In this document: positions 47,905 to 56,074 of the stretch, piece after piece
How the letters are laid out: each line of letters starts with the position of its first letter
Numbering within the stretch: the first letter of the stretch is position 1
NCBI RefSeq assembly: GCF_028682475.1
Contig: NZ_JANHLE010000023.1
Location: forward strand, 32,812 to 96,811
DNA: 64,000 nt
From: Pseudomonas putida
GTDB taxonomy: Bacteria; Pseudomonadota; Gammaproteobacteria; Pseudomonadales; Pseudomonadaceae
Direction of reading: 5' to 3'
Notes under the pieces: generated by a model
Told to the model about the DNA's origin: nothing
The model's database searches: none
The model's input: the letters and a program-made list of their open reading frames with translations, nothing else
Made by a program: the position numbers and the translations under genes

Positions 47905-48879
47905 ATGAAGCTTCAACAATTGCGCTACATCTGGGAAGTGGCGCACCACGACCTCAACGTCTCCGCGACAGCGCAGAGTCTGTATACGTCCCAGCCGGGC
48001 ATCAGCAAGCAGATCCGCTTGCTCGAGGACGAATTGGGCGTTGAAGTGTTCGCCCGCAGCGGCAAGCACCTGACCCGCGTGACCCCGGCTGGTGAGCGGA
48101 TCATCACTACCGCTGGCGAAATCCTGCGCAAGGTCGAAAGCATCAAGCAGATTGCCCAGGAGTTCTCCAACGAGAAGAAAGGCACCCTGTCGATTGCCAC
48201 CACCCATACCCAGGCACGCTATGCGCTGCCGCCGGTGATCAGCAGCTTCATCAAGCAGTACCCGGAAGTGGCTCTGCACATGCATCAGGGGTCGCCGATG
48301 CAGATCGCCGAAATGGCTGCCGACGGCACCGTGGATTTTGCCATCGCCACGGAAGCCCTGGAGCTGTTCGGTGACCTGGTCATGATGCCGTGCTATCGCT
48401 GGAACCGTTGCGTGGTGGTGCCGCAAGGTCATCCGCTGACCAAGCTGCCCAAGCTTACCCTCGAAGCCCTGGCCGAATACCCGATCGTCACTTACGTGTT
48501 CGGTTTCACCGGTCGCTCCAAGCTCGACGAAGCCTTCAGCCATCGCGGCCTGACGCCGAAAGTGGTGTTCACCGCCGCCGACGCCGACGTGATCAAGACC
48601 TACGTACGCCTGGGTCTGGGCGTGGGCATCGTGGCCAAGATGGCGGTCGATACCAAGCTCGACAATGACCTGGTGGTCCTCGACGCCAGCGAACTGTTCG
48701 AGTCCAGCGTGACCAAGATCGGCTTCCGCCGTGGCACTTTCCTGCGTGGCTTCATGTGCGACTTCATCGAGAAGTTTGCCCCGCACCTGACCCGTGAAGT
48801 GATGGCCAAGGCCATCCAGTGCCACAACAAACAAGAGCTCGAAGAGCTGTTTGCAGATGTCGAGTTGCCGGTGCATTGA
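47905..48879 (+). CDS. cysB: Cysteine regulon activator CysB
   Basis: A 324-residue LysR regulator with the CysB N-terminus (MKLQQLRYIWEVAHHDLNVSATAQSLYTSQPGISKQIRLLEDELG) and an effector domain with the TTHTQARYALPP pocket that binds N-acetylserine or sulfate. It activates sulfate uptake and assimilation genes. An AT-rich region lies upstream (47800-47865), suited to CysB-type control. A bidirectional terminator separates it from cysH. It is not next to transport genes here. Confidence 0.97.
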   Translation: MKLQQLRYIWEVAHHDLNVSATAQSLYTSQPGISKQIRLLEDELGVEVFARSGKHLTRVTPAGERIITTAGEILRKVESIKQIAQEFSNEKKGTLSIATTHTQARYALPPVISSFIKQYPEVALHMHQGSPMQIAEMAADGTVDFAIATEALELFGDLVMMPCYRWNRCVVVPQGHPLTKLPKLTLEALAEYPIVTYVFGFTGRSKLDEAFSHRGLTPKVVFTAADADVIKTYVRLGLGVGIVAKMAVDTKLDNDLVVLDASELFESSVTKIGFRRGTFLRGFMCDFIEKFAPHLTREVMAKAIQCHNKQELEELFADVELPVH

Positions 48880-48892
48880 TCGCGGCGAGACA

Positions 48893-48927
48893 CACAAAAA
48901 AACCGGCGTGATGCCGGTTTTTTTGTG
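48893..48927. terminator. Bidirectional terminator between cysB and cysH
   Basis: ACCGGC and GCCGGT form a stem around a GTGAT loop, flanked by seven A residues on the left and seven T residues on the right, so it can stop transcription in both directions. Confidence 0.92.
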
Positions 48928-48938
48928 CCTGAACCTTA

Positions 48939-49673
48939 TCAGCCTTTGCTGATCAGGTTGCCGGCATGCAGGCCGCATTCCTTCTGGGTCGACTCTTCCC
49001 ACCACCAGCGGCCTTCGCGTTCATGCTGGTTCGGCAGCACCGGGCGGGTGCAGGGTTCGCAGCCGATGCTGATGAAACCGCGCTCGTGCAGGCTGTTGTA
49101 CGGCAGTTCAAGCATGCGGATATAGCCCCAGACCTCTTCGCTGCTCATCTGCGCCAGCGGGTTGAATTTGTACAGGGTGCGCTCTGGGGTAGAGAACGCG
49201 CTGTCGATTTCCAGTGCCGCCACCTGGCTGCGGGTGCCCGGGCTCTGGTCGCGGCGCTGGCCGGTGGCCCAGGCGCTGACGGTGCTCAGCTTGCGGCGCA
49301 ACGGCTCGATCTTGCGGATGCCGCAGCATTCGCTGTGGCCATCTTTGTAGAAGCTGAACAGGCCTTTCTCTTTGACAAAGGGATCAAGTTTGCTGCGATC
49401 GGGGGAGAGGATCTCGATAGGCAGGTTGTAATGCTCGCGCACCTGGTCGATGAAGCGGTAGGTCTCCGGGTGCAGGCGGCCGGTGTCGAGGCTGAACACC
49501 TTGACGTTCTTGTTCAGCTTCCAGGCCATGTCCACCAGCACCACGTCTTCGGCGCCGCTGAAGGAGATCCACAGGTCGTCGCCAAAGTGTTCGAAGGCAA
49601 GCTTGAGGATGTCTTGCGGGGACTTGTTGGCATAAGTCGCGGCCAGGGCGGCGACGTCGAAGGGTTGGCTCAT
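48939..49673 (-). CDS. cysH: Adenylylsulfate (APS) / PAPS reductase CysH
   Basis: A 244-residue assimilatory reductase. The nucleotide loop is SFSGAEDVVLVDMA (about 39-52), and the four cysteines ECCGIRKIEPL and GCEPCTRPV place it with iron-sulfur-cluster APS reductases as in Pseudomonas rather than E. coli-type PAPS reductase. The catalytic cysteine is in KECGLH near the C-terminus. It reduces activated sulfate to sulfite with thioredoxin. ATG at 49673 gives the usual start (MSQPFDVAALA); ATG at 49691 is an alternative six codons longer. Confidence 0.96.
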   Translation of the reverse strand: MSQPFDVAALAATYANKSPQDILKLAFEHFGDDLWISFSGAEDVVLVDMAWKLNKNVKVFSLDTGRLHPETYRFIDQVREHYNLPIEILSPDRSKLDPFVKEKGLFSFYKDGHSECCGIRKIEPLRRKLSTVSAWATGQRRDQSPGTRSQVAALEIDSAFSTPERTLYKFNPLAQMSSEEVWGYIRMLELPYNSLHERGFISIGCEPCTRPVLPNQHEREGRWWWEESTQKECGLHAGNLISKG

Positions 49674-49802
49674 CAGGCGGCTTCCGGTCATTGAATGGCG
49701 CTTGGCGCTCGTAATACCACGATCTTAACAAAAATTGCCGGGGCCGACGCCGCGCATGTAGAGTGCGGCTTCCCATTTTTGGCGTTGTTCGAGGAGTGTG
49801 CT

Positions 49803-50420
49803 GTGGAAATTGCCTGTCTCGACCTGGAAGGCGTACTGGTCCCAGAAATCTGGATCGCCTTTGCGGAAAAAACCGGAATCGAATCGTTGCGGGCCACCAC
49901 CCGTGATATTCCCGATTACGATGTGCTGATGAAACAGCGCCTGCGCATTCTCGATGAGCACGGGCTGAAGCTTTCCGATATCCAGGCGGTGATCGCCACG
50001 CTCAAGCCGCTGGACGGCGCCATTGAATTCGTTGACTGGCTGCGCGAGCGCTTCCAGGTGGTGATTCTCTCCGACACCTTCTACGAGTTCTCGCAGCCGC
50101 TGATGCGCCAGCTGGGCTTTCCGACCTTGCTCTGCCATCGCCTGATCACTGACGAAACGGACCGGGTGACCGGTTACCAATTGCGCCAGAAAGATCCCAA
50201 ACGCCAGTCGGTGCTGGCCTTCAAGAGCCTGTACTACCGGGTGATTGCTGCAGGTGATTCGTACAACGACACCACCATGTTGGGCGAGGCCGATGCGGGG
50301 ATTCTGTTCCATGCGCCGGAGAATGTGATCCGCGAGTTCCCGCAGTTTCCGGCGGTGCATGATTTCGAGGCGTTGAAGAAAGAGTTCATCAAGGCTTCGA
50401 GTCGTTCGCTAAGCCTCTGA
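49803..50420 (+). CDS. thrH: Phosphoserine phosphatase / homoserine phosphotransferase ThrH
   Basis: A 205-residue HAD hydrolase close to P. aeruginosa ThrH. The first motif is DLEGVLVPE, a ThrH-specific form of DxDGT; motif II is VILSDTFYEF, and motif IV is AAGDSYNDTTMLGEADAG. ThrH dephosphorylates phosphoserine and can pass phosphate to homoserine. The start is GTG at 49803 with GAGGAG upstream. It converges on pabB, with a REP pair in between. Confidence 0.95.
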   Translation: MEIACLDLEGVLVPEIWIAFAEKTGIESLRATTRDIPDYDVLMKQRLRILDEHGLKLSDIQAVIATLKPLDGAIEFVDWLRERFQVVILSDTFYEFSQPLMRQLGFPTLLCHRLITDETDRVTGYQLRQKDPKRQSVLAFKSLYYRVIAAGDSYNDTTMLGEADAGILFHAPENVIREFPQFPAVHDFEALKKEFIKASSRSLSL

Positions 50421-50459
50421 TTGGGGGCGGAGTCGATCTGCACCGTATGCGGAGCGGCT

Positions 50460-50534
50460 CATCGCCGGCAAGGCCGGCTCCCACAATGGTCCAGTGCATG
50501 CAGTACCTTGTGGGAGCCGGCCTTGCCGGCGATG
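50460..50534. repeat. Inverted pair of REP elements, variant core
   Basis: CATCGCCGGCAAGGCCGGCTCCCACAA is answered by TTGTGGGAGCCGGCCTTGCCGGCGATG. This variant REP core (GCCGGCAAGGCCGGC) differs from the GGGCTTGCCCC type seen elsewhere. It sits between converging thrH and pabB. Confidence 0.85.
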
Positions 50535-50538
50535 CTTT

Positions 50539-51882
50539 TCAAAGGCTCTGCAAGGTATCGAGCAGTACCTTCACCTTGGTGATCGACTCTTCATACTCCG
50601 CCTGCCAGTTCGAATCAGCTACCACTGCGCCACCCCCCCAGCAGCACACCTGACCCTCCTTGACCAGCAAGCTGCGTATGGCAATCGAGCTGTCCATTTC
50701 GCCGCGCACGTCGACATACAGCAATGACCCGCAATACAGCGCCCGGCGGCTGGGCTCCAGCTCGTCGATGATCTGCATGGCGCGAATCTTCGGCGCGCCG
50801 GTGATCGAGCCGCCGGGGAAGCTGCCGGCGATCAGGTCCAGAGCGTCCTTGTCGGCGGCCAGCTGCCCGGTGACGCTGCTGACCAGGTGATGCACGTTGG
50901 GGTAGCTTTCCAGGCTGAACAGCTCCGGCACTTTCACCGAACCGATCTCGCAGGTGCGCCCTAGGTCGTTGCGCAGCAGGTCGACGATCATCAGGTTTTC
51001 CGCGCGGTCCTTGCTGCTGGCCAGCAGTTCGGCGCCGTTGCGTGCGTCCTGTTCCGGATCTGCGCTGCGCGGGCGGGTACCTTTGATCGGCCGGGTCTCG
51101 ACCCGGCCTTCACTGACCTGGATAAAGCGTTCCGGCGAGAAACTCAGCAGCGTGCTGCCATCGGCCAGCGTTTGGAAGCCCGAGTACGGCGTGGGGCAGA
51201 CTTGGCGTACAGCCAGGTAGGCATGCCAGGGATCGCCCTGGCACGGCGCGCGAAAACGTTGGGTGAGGTTGATCTGGTAGCAGTCACCGGCATGGATGTA
51301 CGCCTGCACCCGCTCAAAGGCCTGGTGGTAGTCCTCGGCGCTGATATCGCCGCGCATCGGTGCCAGCAGGGAGAATTGCCCCTCGCAGTCCACCACCGGT
51401 GCTTCGAACAGCGCGATCAGACGCTGACGCTCGGCCTCGGCCAGGCTCGGATGAAACAGCAATTGGCTACGCCCGAGATGGTGGTCGCTGATCAGTGCCC
51501 AGGCATACAGTCCGAGGCTGGCGTCGCCCAGACCCAGGTCGTCGGTGGCGAGGGTCGGCAGGTGCTCCAGGCGGCGCCCGAAGTCGTAGCTGAGGTAGCC
51601 GATCAGGCCGCCGGCAAAGGGCAGCTCGACGCCATCTGGCAGTTCTGTCCGTCCCAGCTGTGCAAGGCTGATGCGCAGACGTTGGAGGTAGGCCTCACCG
51701 CTTTCAGTGGCGTGGGGCACCAGGGTTTGGACTGGCCAGGCGCTGAGCAGGTCGAAACGGCCGCGCTCGGCGCTTGGGCGGGCGCTGTCGAGCAGCACGG
51801 CACCGGGTGCCTGGCGGATGCGCGCAAAGTAGGCCGTAGGGTCGGCCAGGTAGGGCAGGGGGTGGAGCGTACAGGTCGGCAT
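50539..51882 (-). CDS. pabB: Aminodeoxychorismate synthase component I PabB
   Basis: A 447-residue chorismate-utilising enzyme that makes 4-amino-4-deoxychorismate with the PabA glutaminase, for folate synthesis. The C-terminal domain has KGTRPRSADPEQDARNGAELLASSKDRAENLMIVDLLRNDLGR (about 285-325), SLESYPNVHHLVSSV, and SFPGGSITGAPKIRAM. The N-terminal half is the less conserved beta domain. It lacks an N-terminal PabA fusion. ATG at 51882. Confidence 0.95.
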   Translation of the reverse strand: MPTCTLHPLPYLADPTAYFARIRQAPGAVLLDSARPSAERGRFDLLSAWPVQTLVPHATESGEAYLQRLRISLAQLGRTELPDGVELPFAGGLIGYLSYDFGRRLEHLPTLATDDLGLGDASLGLYAWALISDHHLGRSQLLFHPSLAEAERQRLIALFEAPVVDCEGQFSLLAPMRGDISAEDYHQAFERVQAYIHAGDCYQINLTQRFRAPCQGDPWHAYLAVRQVCPTPYSGFQTLADGSTLLSFSPERFIQVSEGRVETRPIKGTRPRSADPEQDARNGAELLASSKDRAENLMIVDLLRNDLGRTCEIGSVKVPELFSLESYPNVHHLVSSVTGQLAADKDALDLIAGSFPGGSITGAPKIRAMQIIDELEPSRRALYCGSLLYVDVRGEMDSSIAIRSLLVKEGQVCCWGGGAVVADSNWQAEYEESITKVKVLLDTLQSL

Positions 51883-52016
51883 GCAAGTAACAGCTATGAA
51901 TGCGGGGAGGCGATTGTAGTCCTGTGCAGGAAATGCGCCTAGCGCAGACTTCTGCCTTGAGTGCCTTGTCCGCGTCAGTCAGCCAGGGCTGACTGACGCG
52001 GGCAAAGTGGCTGCAC

Positions 52017-52997
52017 TCAGTTGGACGGTACGTGACCGAACAGCTCCTGAGCAAAACGTACGCGCTCTTCGGCGGTTTCCTTGCGGCCTTCTTTGGCCAG
52101 TTGCTCCAGATGCGCTTCTACCGCGTGGGTGCGTTTGGTCAGGCCGCAGTCGTTGGCGATCTGGATGTTCAGGCCAGGGCGGGCGTTGAGCTCGAGGATC
52201 AATGGGCCCTTGTCCTGGTCCAGGACCATGTCGACACCGATGTAACCCAGCCCGCACAGCTCATAGCAGCCAGCAGCCAGCTTCATGAAGCCGTCCCAGT
52301 TCGGCAGTTGCACACCGTCCACCGCGTTGGTGGTGTCCGGGTGTTTGCTGATGATGTTGTTCAGCCAGGTGCCGCGCAGGGTCATGCCGGTCGCCAGGTC
52401 CACGCCGACACCGATGGCGCCCTGGTGCAGGTTGGCCTTGCCGCCCGACTGACGGGTCGGCAGGCGCAGCATGGCCATCACCGGGTAGCCCATCAGCACG
52501 ATGATGCGGATGTCCGGCACGCCTTCGTAGCTGATGCTTTTGAAGATCTGGTCGGGGATCACCCGGTACTCGATCAGCGCGCGGTCACGGTGGCCGCCCA
52601 GCGAATACAGGCCAGTGAGGATGCTGGAGATCTGGTGCTCGATTTCCTCGTGGCTGATGATCCTGCCCGAGACCGTGCGATAACGGTCTTCGAAGCGGTC
52701 GGCGACCACCAGAATGCCGTCACCGCCGGCACCCTGGGCGGGCTTGATGACGAAGTCGTTGCGCTCGCCGATGATCTCACCGAGTTTGTCGATCTCCTTC
52801 TCGGTGGAGATGATCCCGTACATTTCCGGCACATGGATGCCGGCCTTGATCGCACGCTCCTTGGTGATGATCTTGTCATCGACGATCGGGTACAGGTGGC
52901 GCTTGTTGTACTTGAGGACGTAGTCCGCATTGCGCCGGTTGATACCCATGATGCCCCGGGCCTCCAGGGCTTTCCAGGTTTTCCAGAGACCGAACAT
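52017..52997 (-). CDS. RimK-like ATP-grasp ligase (alpha-L-glutamate ligase-like)
   Basis: A 326-residue ATP-grasp enzyme of the RimK-like group. The ATP-binding lid is FVIKPAQGAGGDGILVV (about 81-97) and the metal site is LILELNARPGLNIQIAN near 265-281. Such ligases attach amino acids through amide bonds, and the family is annotated by analogy to glutamate ligases. Its start ATG overlaps the stop of the upstream gene (TGATG), so translation is coupled to the inactive-transglutaminase membrane protein. The three genes 52017-55071 form one operon. Substrate unknown. Confidence 0.9.
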   Translation of the reverse strand: MFGLWKTWKALEARGIMGINRRNADYVLKYNKRHLYPIVDDKIITKERAIKAGIHVPEMYGIISTEKEIDKLGEIIGERNDFVIKPAQGAGGDGILVVADRFEDRYRTVSGRIISHEEIEHQISSILTGLYSLGGHRDRALIEYRVIPDQIFKSISYEGVPDIRIIVLMGYPVMAMLRLPTRQSGGKANLHQGAIGVGVDLATGMTLRGTWLNNIISKHPDTTNAVDGVQLPNWDGFMKLAAGCYELCGLGYIGVDMVLDQDKGPLILELNARPGLNIQIANDCGLTKRTHAVEAHLEQLAKEGRKETAEERVRFAQELFGHVPSN

Positions 52998-54529
52998 CAG
53001 GCGTCAGCCTTCACGAAAGCTTTGAAACGAACCAGCTCCGTCAGGCGGTAGCCGCGGTAGCGACCCATTGCCAGCATGAAGCCCACCAGAATCAGCAGTA
53101 CCGCCGGGAAGGTGAAGACGAAGTACACCAGCTCCGGCACGCTCATCAGCAGGTGTGCCACGGAGGCGGCGAACAGGGTGCCGATGGCGACTTTCATCGC
53201 ATGGCCACCGCCACGCTCTTCCCAGGTGATCGACAGGCGTTCGATGGTCATGGTCAGGATCACCATCGGGAACAGTGCCACCGACAGACCACGCTCCAGG
53301 CCCAGCTTATGGCTGAACAGGCTGATCGCGGCGATCAGCACCACGACGAAGGTCAGCACCACCGACAGGCGCGGCAGCATCTGCAATTTAAGGTGTTCAA
53401 GGTAGGAACGCAGCGACAGGCCGAGAGCGGTAATCACCGTGAACAGGATGATACCGAAGCCCAGCTGGGTTTCACGGAACGCCAGGGCGATCAGTACCGG
53501 GGTGAAGGTACCCAGGGTCTGCAAGCCGATCAGGTTGCGCAGCACGAGAATCACCAGCACGCCGATCGGGATCATCACCATGATCATGAAGGTCTGCTGG
53601 GTCTGCAGCGGCAGGCCATAGAGCGAGTATTCGAGGAAGTCGGCGTCGGTGTTCTCGTCGGTCAGCTTGGCCAGGCGGATGGCGTTCATCTCGCTGTTGT
53701 TCAGGCTGAAGCTGACGTTGGCTTTCTTGCCGCCATCGACCGTGATCAGGTTGTCATCGCCGGTCCACCACAGCAGGCGGTCTGTCGGCAGGCCCTGTTC
53801 GCCAGTGTCCGGATTGAAGTACAGCCAGTCGGTGCCGTTGAAGCTGCGCAGCCACAGTTCAGGGGTTTGCGGCTGGTCGGCCACCAGGCGGATGGTGTGG
53901 ACCTTTTCCACCGGCACGTGGGCGATCGACAGCAGCAGGTCGATGACCTTGGCTTTGTTCAGCGACGAGGTGTCACCGGCCAGCAGCAGCTTGACGTTGT
54001 CGTCATTGAGGTTGTTGACCCGCTTGATGGTTTCGCTGACAAAGGTTTCGACGTCAGCCGAGTGCTGGCGGATTGGCGCCATCAGGGCTTCGGCGGCGAT
54101 CTTTTCCGGGCCCTCTACGGCCAGGCTGTCGCGGAAGGTCGGGCCCTTGATCTTGGCTTTTTCGGTGCTGTAGCGCTTGGTCAGGACCAGGCGGTAGTAC
54201 AGGGTCTGGTTGCCGCTGGCGCGACGGGCCGACCAGGTGACCTTGCGGTTGCCGTCGACACGGTTGACGCTGACCCCGTAGTTGTTGGAGATGAAGCTCT
54301 CATTGAGGCTGACGTAATCGCGGCTCAACGGCGGAACGAACATCTGTACCTTGATCGGATCCTTGGGGTTGGCGACGAACTCGACCTTGGCGTCGATGTT
54401 CCACAGGTCGTCGGTCTCGTCTTCGGTTACCGGAATCCCGAGAAAGAAGATCTGATAGGCCGTGACGATGATGCCCAGTAGCACCAGTACGGTGATCAGG
54501 ACTTTCAGATGAAGGGTAAGAGAGCGCAT
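52997..54529 (-). CDS. Inactive transglutaminase fused to seven membrane helices (UUP1 type)
   Basis: A 510-residue membrane protein. After one N-terminal helix (about 8-30) a periplasmic part (about 35-265) resembles a transglutaminase fold that lost its catalytic Cys-His-Asp, and the second half (about 290-500) has about seven helices (IGVLVILVLRNLIGLQTLGTFTPVLIALAF...). This pairing is known from the ATP-grasp plus retropepsin gene neighbourhood discussed by Iyer, Aravind and colleagues. The gene follows the retropepsin-like gene by five bases and overlaps the ligase gene. Function unproven; a peptide-sensing or transport role is inference. Confidence 0.88.
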   Translation of the reverse strand: MRSLTLHLKVLITVLVLLGIIVTAYQIFFLGIPVTEDETDDLWNIDAKVEFVANPKDPIKVQMFVPPLSRDYVSLNESFISNNYGVSVNRVDGNRKVTWSARRASGNQTLYYRLVLTKRYSTEKAKIKGPTFRDSLAVEGPEKIAAEALMAPIRQHSADVETFVSETIKRVNNLNDDNVKLLLAGDTSSLNKAKVIDLLLSIAHVPVEKVHTIRLVADQPQTPELWLRSFNGTDWLYFNPDTGEQGLPTDRLLWWTGDDNLITVDGGKKANVSFSLNNSEMNAIRLAKLTDENTDADFLEYSLYGLPLQTQQTFMIMVMIPIGVLVILVLRNLIGLQTLGTFTPVLIALAFRETQLGFGIILFTVITALGLSLRSYLEHLKLQMLPRLSVVLTFVVVLIAAISLFSHKLGLERGLSVALFPMVILTMTIERLSITWEERGGGHAMKVAIGTLFAASVAHLLMSVPELVYFVFTFPAVLLILVGFMLAMGRYRGYRLTELVRFKAFVKADA

Positions 54530-54534
54530 CGGGA

Positions 54535-55071
54535 TTACTCTGCGGTGTGAGCGACAGGGGCGCAGGCAGGTTTGCCGGCCGCGTATTTAAGGCTTGGGTC
54601 GACCAGCGCATCGAAGTGTTTGAGTGCCTCGGAGCCGATCAGCAGCGGGTACTGGAACGCGCTGCGGTCGGTCAGGTTCACTTCGATCACGCGTTGGGCC
54701 GTGCCCATGCAGATGTTCAGTTCAATCACCGGGCGGGCGGTGTAGGCCTTGCCCTCATCCGGGTTGTAATCGCCGGCGCGCCGCTTGATCTTGCTGACAC
54801 GGGCCAGCGGTCGTTCTATCGGATGCGCGTGGGCGGCGTCAATCGCCAGGTAGAAGCGTACCCAGGACTCGCCATTGCGCTTGAAACGCTTGATGTCGCG
54901 AGCGCTGAGCGAGGCAGTCTTGGCCCCGGTATCGAGCTTGGCGGCAACCTCCAGGTCGATATCGGCAAGGCGGGCGTATTCATTAAGGCCGTACACGGTC
55001 TTTTCCGCAGCCTGGCCAACGGCAGGCAACAAAAACAGGCTGAGCAACAGTAGAAGGGGCGTAAGTCTCAT
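54535..55071 (-). CDS. Retropepsin-like ATP-grasp-associated protease (PF05618 type)
   Basis: A 178-residue exported protein with a signal peptide (about 1-21) and the AKLDTGAKTASLSA segment (Asp47-Thr48-Gly49), the retropepsin active-site triad. The family is called ATP-dependent zinc protease in many databases, although the visible catalytic motif is that of an aspartic protease. It is first in the three-gene operon with the UUP1-type and ATP-grasp genes. ATG at 55071 has AGGA upstream; longer frames extend past it without a ribosome site. It would act in the periplasm or at the inner membrane. Confidence 0.88.
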   Translation of the reverse strand: MRLTPLLLLLSLFLLPAVGQAAEKTVYGLNEYARLADIDLEVAAKLDTGAKTASLSARDIKRFKRNGESWVRFYLAIDAAHAHPIERPLARVSKIKRRAGDYNPDEGKAYTARPVIELNICMGTAQRVIEVNLTDRSAFQYPLLIGSEALKHFDALVDPSLKYAAGKPACAPVAHTAE

Positions 55072-55278
55072 AAATCCTGGCGCGGTGCTATGCGGTGTTC
55101 GGGTCAAGGCCACTGGCAGTACTGCGCAAGCTTCCTCGTTTATCTGCCATCACCACAAAATGATGACAAGCCCACTATTCATGCCCTGTGTGGGGCGCGG
55201 CATTCTATCACGCTGGTGTGCTGGCGCCAGCGGCTGCACTCAGACAACAGCTCGGTGTGTGAAGTTCGTTCTTAGACG

Positions 55279-55290
55279 ATTGTCGACAAT
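55279..55290. promoter_or_regulatory. Palindromic GntR operator before the prp regulator
   Basis: ATTGTCGACAAT is a perfect 12-bp palindrome about 75 bases before the GntR gene. FCD-type GntR regulators commonly bind such TTGTCGACAA-like sites. A partial copy (TGTCAACAAT, 55354-55363) touches the start codon. Confidence 0.65.
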
Positions 55291-55303
55291 GTTGATTTTG
55301 TCT

Positions 55304-55332
55304 TTGACTATCTCGGTCGATTTGGCTAGTTT
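55304..55332 (+). promoter_or_regulatory. Possible promoter of the prp operon
   Basis: TTGACT (55304-55309) and TAGTTT (55327-55332) are 17 bases apart, between the palindrome and the GntR start. The -10 is weak. The palindrome lies just upstream of the -35, and the half-like site lies at the start codon, so binding at both could block transcription. Confidence 0.45.
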
Positions 55333-55353
55333 TGGCCTCATTGATTTATGAGG

Positions 55354-55363
55354 TGTCAACAAT
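55354..55363 (+). promoter_or_regulatory. Second, imperfect GntR site at the start codon
   Basis: TGTCAACAAT directly abuts the ATG at 55364 and resembles one arm and core of the palindrome at 55279-55290. Together they suggest autoregulation. It may also shape the ribosome-binding region, which shows GAGGTG. Confidence 0.45.
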
Positions 55364-56074
55364 ATGCTGGACACAGCCCAAGCCCCCGGCGCGACCGCAG
55401 AGGATTCCGAAACCCTCTCGGAAAACGTCTTTCGGCGCATCCAGGCGGCCATCGTCAAGGGCGAGATCGCCCCTGGCAGCAAGATCTCCGAGCCTGAGCT
55501 GGCGCGCACCTACGGCATCAGCCGCGGGCCGCTGCGCGAAGCGATCCATCGCCTGGAAGGCCAGCGCCTGCTGGTGCGCGTGCCGCATGTCGGTGCGCGG
55601 GTGGTATCGCTGAGCCATGCCGAGCTGATCGAGCTGTACGAGATCCGCGAGTCTCTGGAAGGCATGGCCTGTCGCCTGGCTGCCGAGCGTATGAGCGTAG
55701 CCGAGATCGATGAGCTGCGCCGCGTCCTCGATACCCACGAGCGTGATGCTACGTTTCAGGCGGGCCTGGGCTACTACCAGCAGGAAGGCGATTACGACTT
55801 CCACTACCGGATCATTCAAGGCAGCGGCAACCGCACCCTGGTGCAGATGCTCTGTGGCGAGCTGTACCAACTGGTGCGCATGTACCGCATCCAGTTTTCC
55901 GCCACGCCCAACCGGCCGCACCAGGCGTTCGCCGAACACCACCGGATTCTCGATGCCATCGCCGACCGTGACGGCGAACTGGCCGAGCTCTTGATGCGCC
56001 GTCACATCGGCGCTTCCAAACGTAATATCGAGCGTCACTACCTGGACGCTTCCAGCCCACGAGGTGAGTCATGA
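55364..56074 (+). CDS. GntR-family regulator of the methylcitrate operon
   Basis: A 236-residue FCD-type GntR regulator. The winged helix-turn-helix is at about 22-88 (ISEPELARTYGISRGPLREAIHRLEGQRLLVRVPHVGARVV) and the FCD ligand domain at about 95-228 (YEIRESLEGMACRLAAER, DYDFHYRIIQGSGNRTL). Its stop overlaps the prpB start by four bases, so it is the first gene of the prp operon and most likely represses it until 2-methylcitrate or a related acid accumulates. The operators upstream support autoregulation. Confidence 0.93.
   Translation: MLDTAQAPGATAEDSETLSENVFRRIQAAIVKGEIAPGSKISEPELARTYGISRGPLREAIHRLEGQRLLVRVPHVGARVVSLSHAELIELYEIRESLEGMACRLAAERMSVAEIDELRRVLDTHERDATFQAGLGYYQQEGDYDFHYRIIQGSGNRTLVQMLCGELYQLVRMYRIQFSATPNRPHQAFAEHHRILDAIADRDGELAELLMRRHIGASKRNIERHYLDASSPRGES

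Noticed and set aside
55072..55278. A gene in the gap between the retropepsin-like and GntR genes
   Set aside because: Short frames there have no ribosome site or motif; the gap is better explained as two divergent promoter regions.
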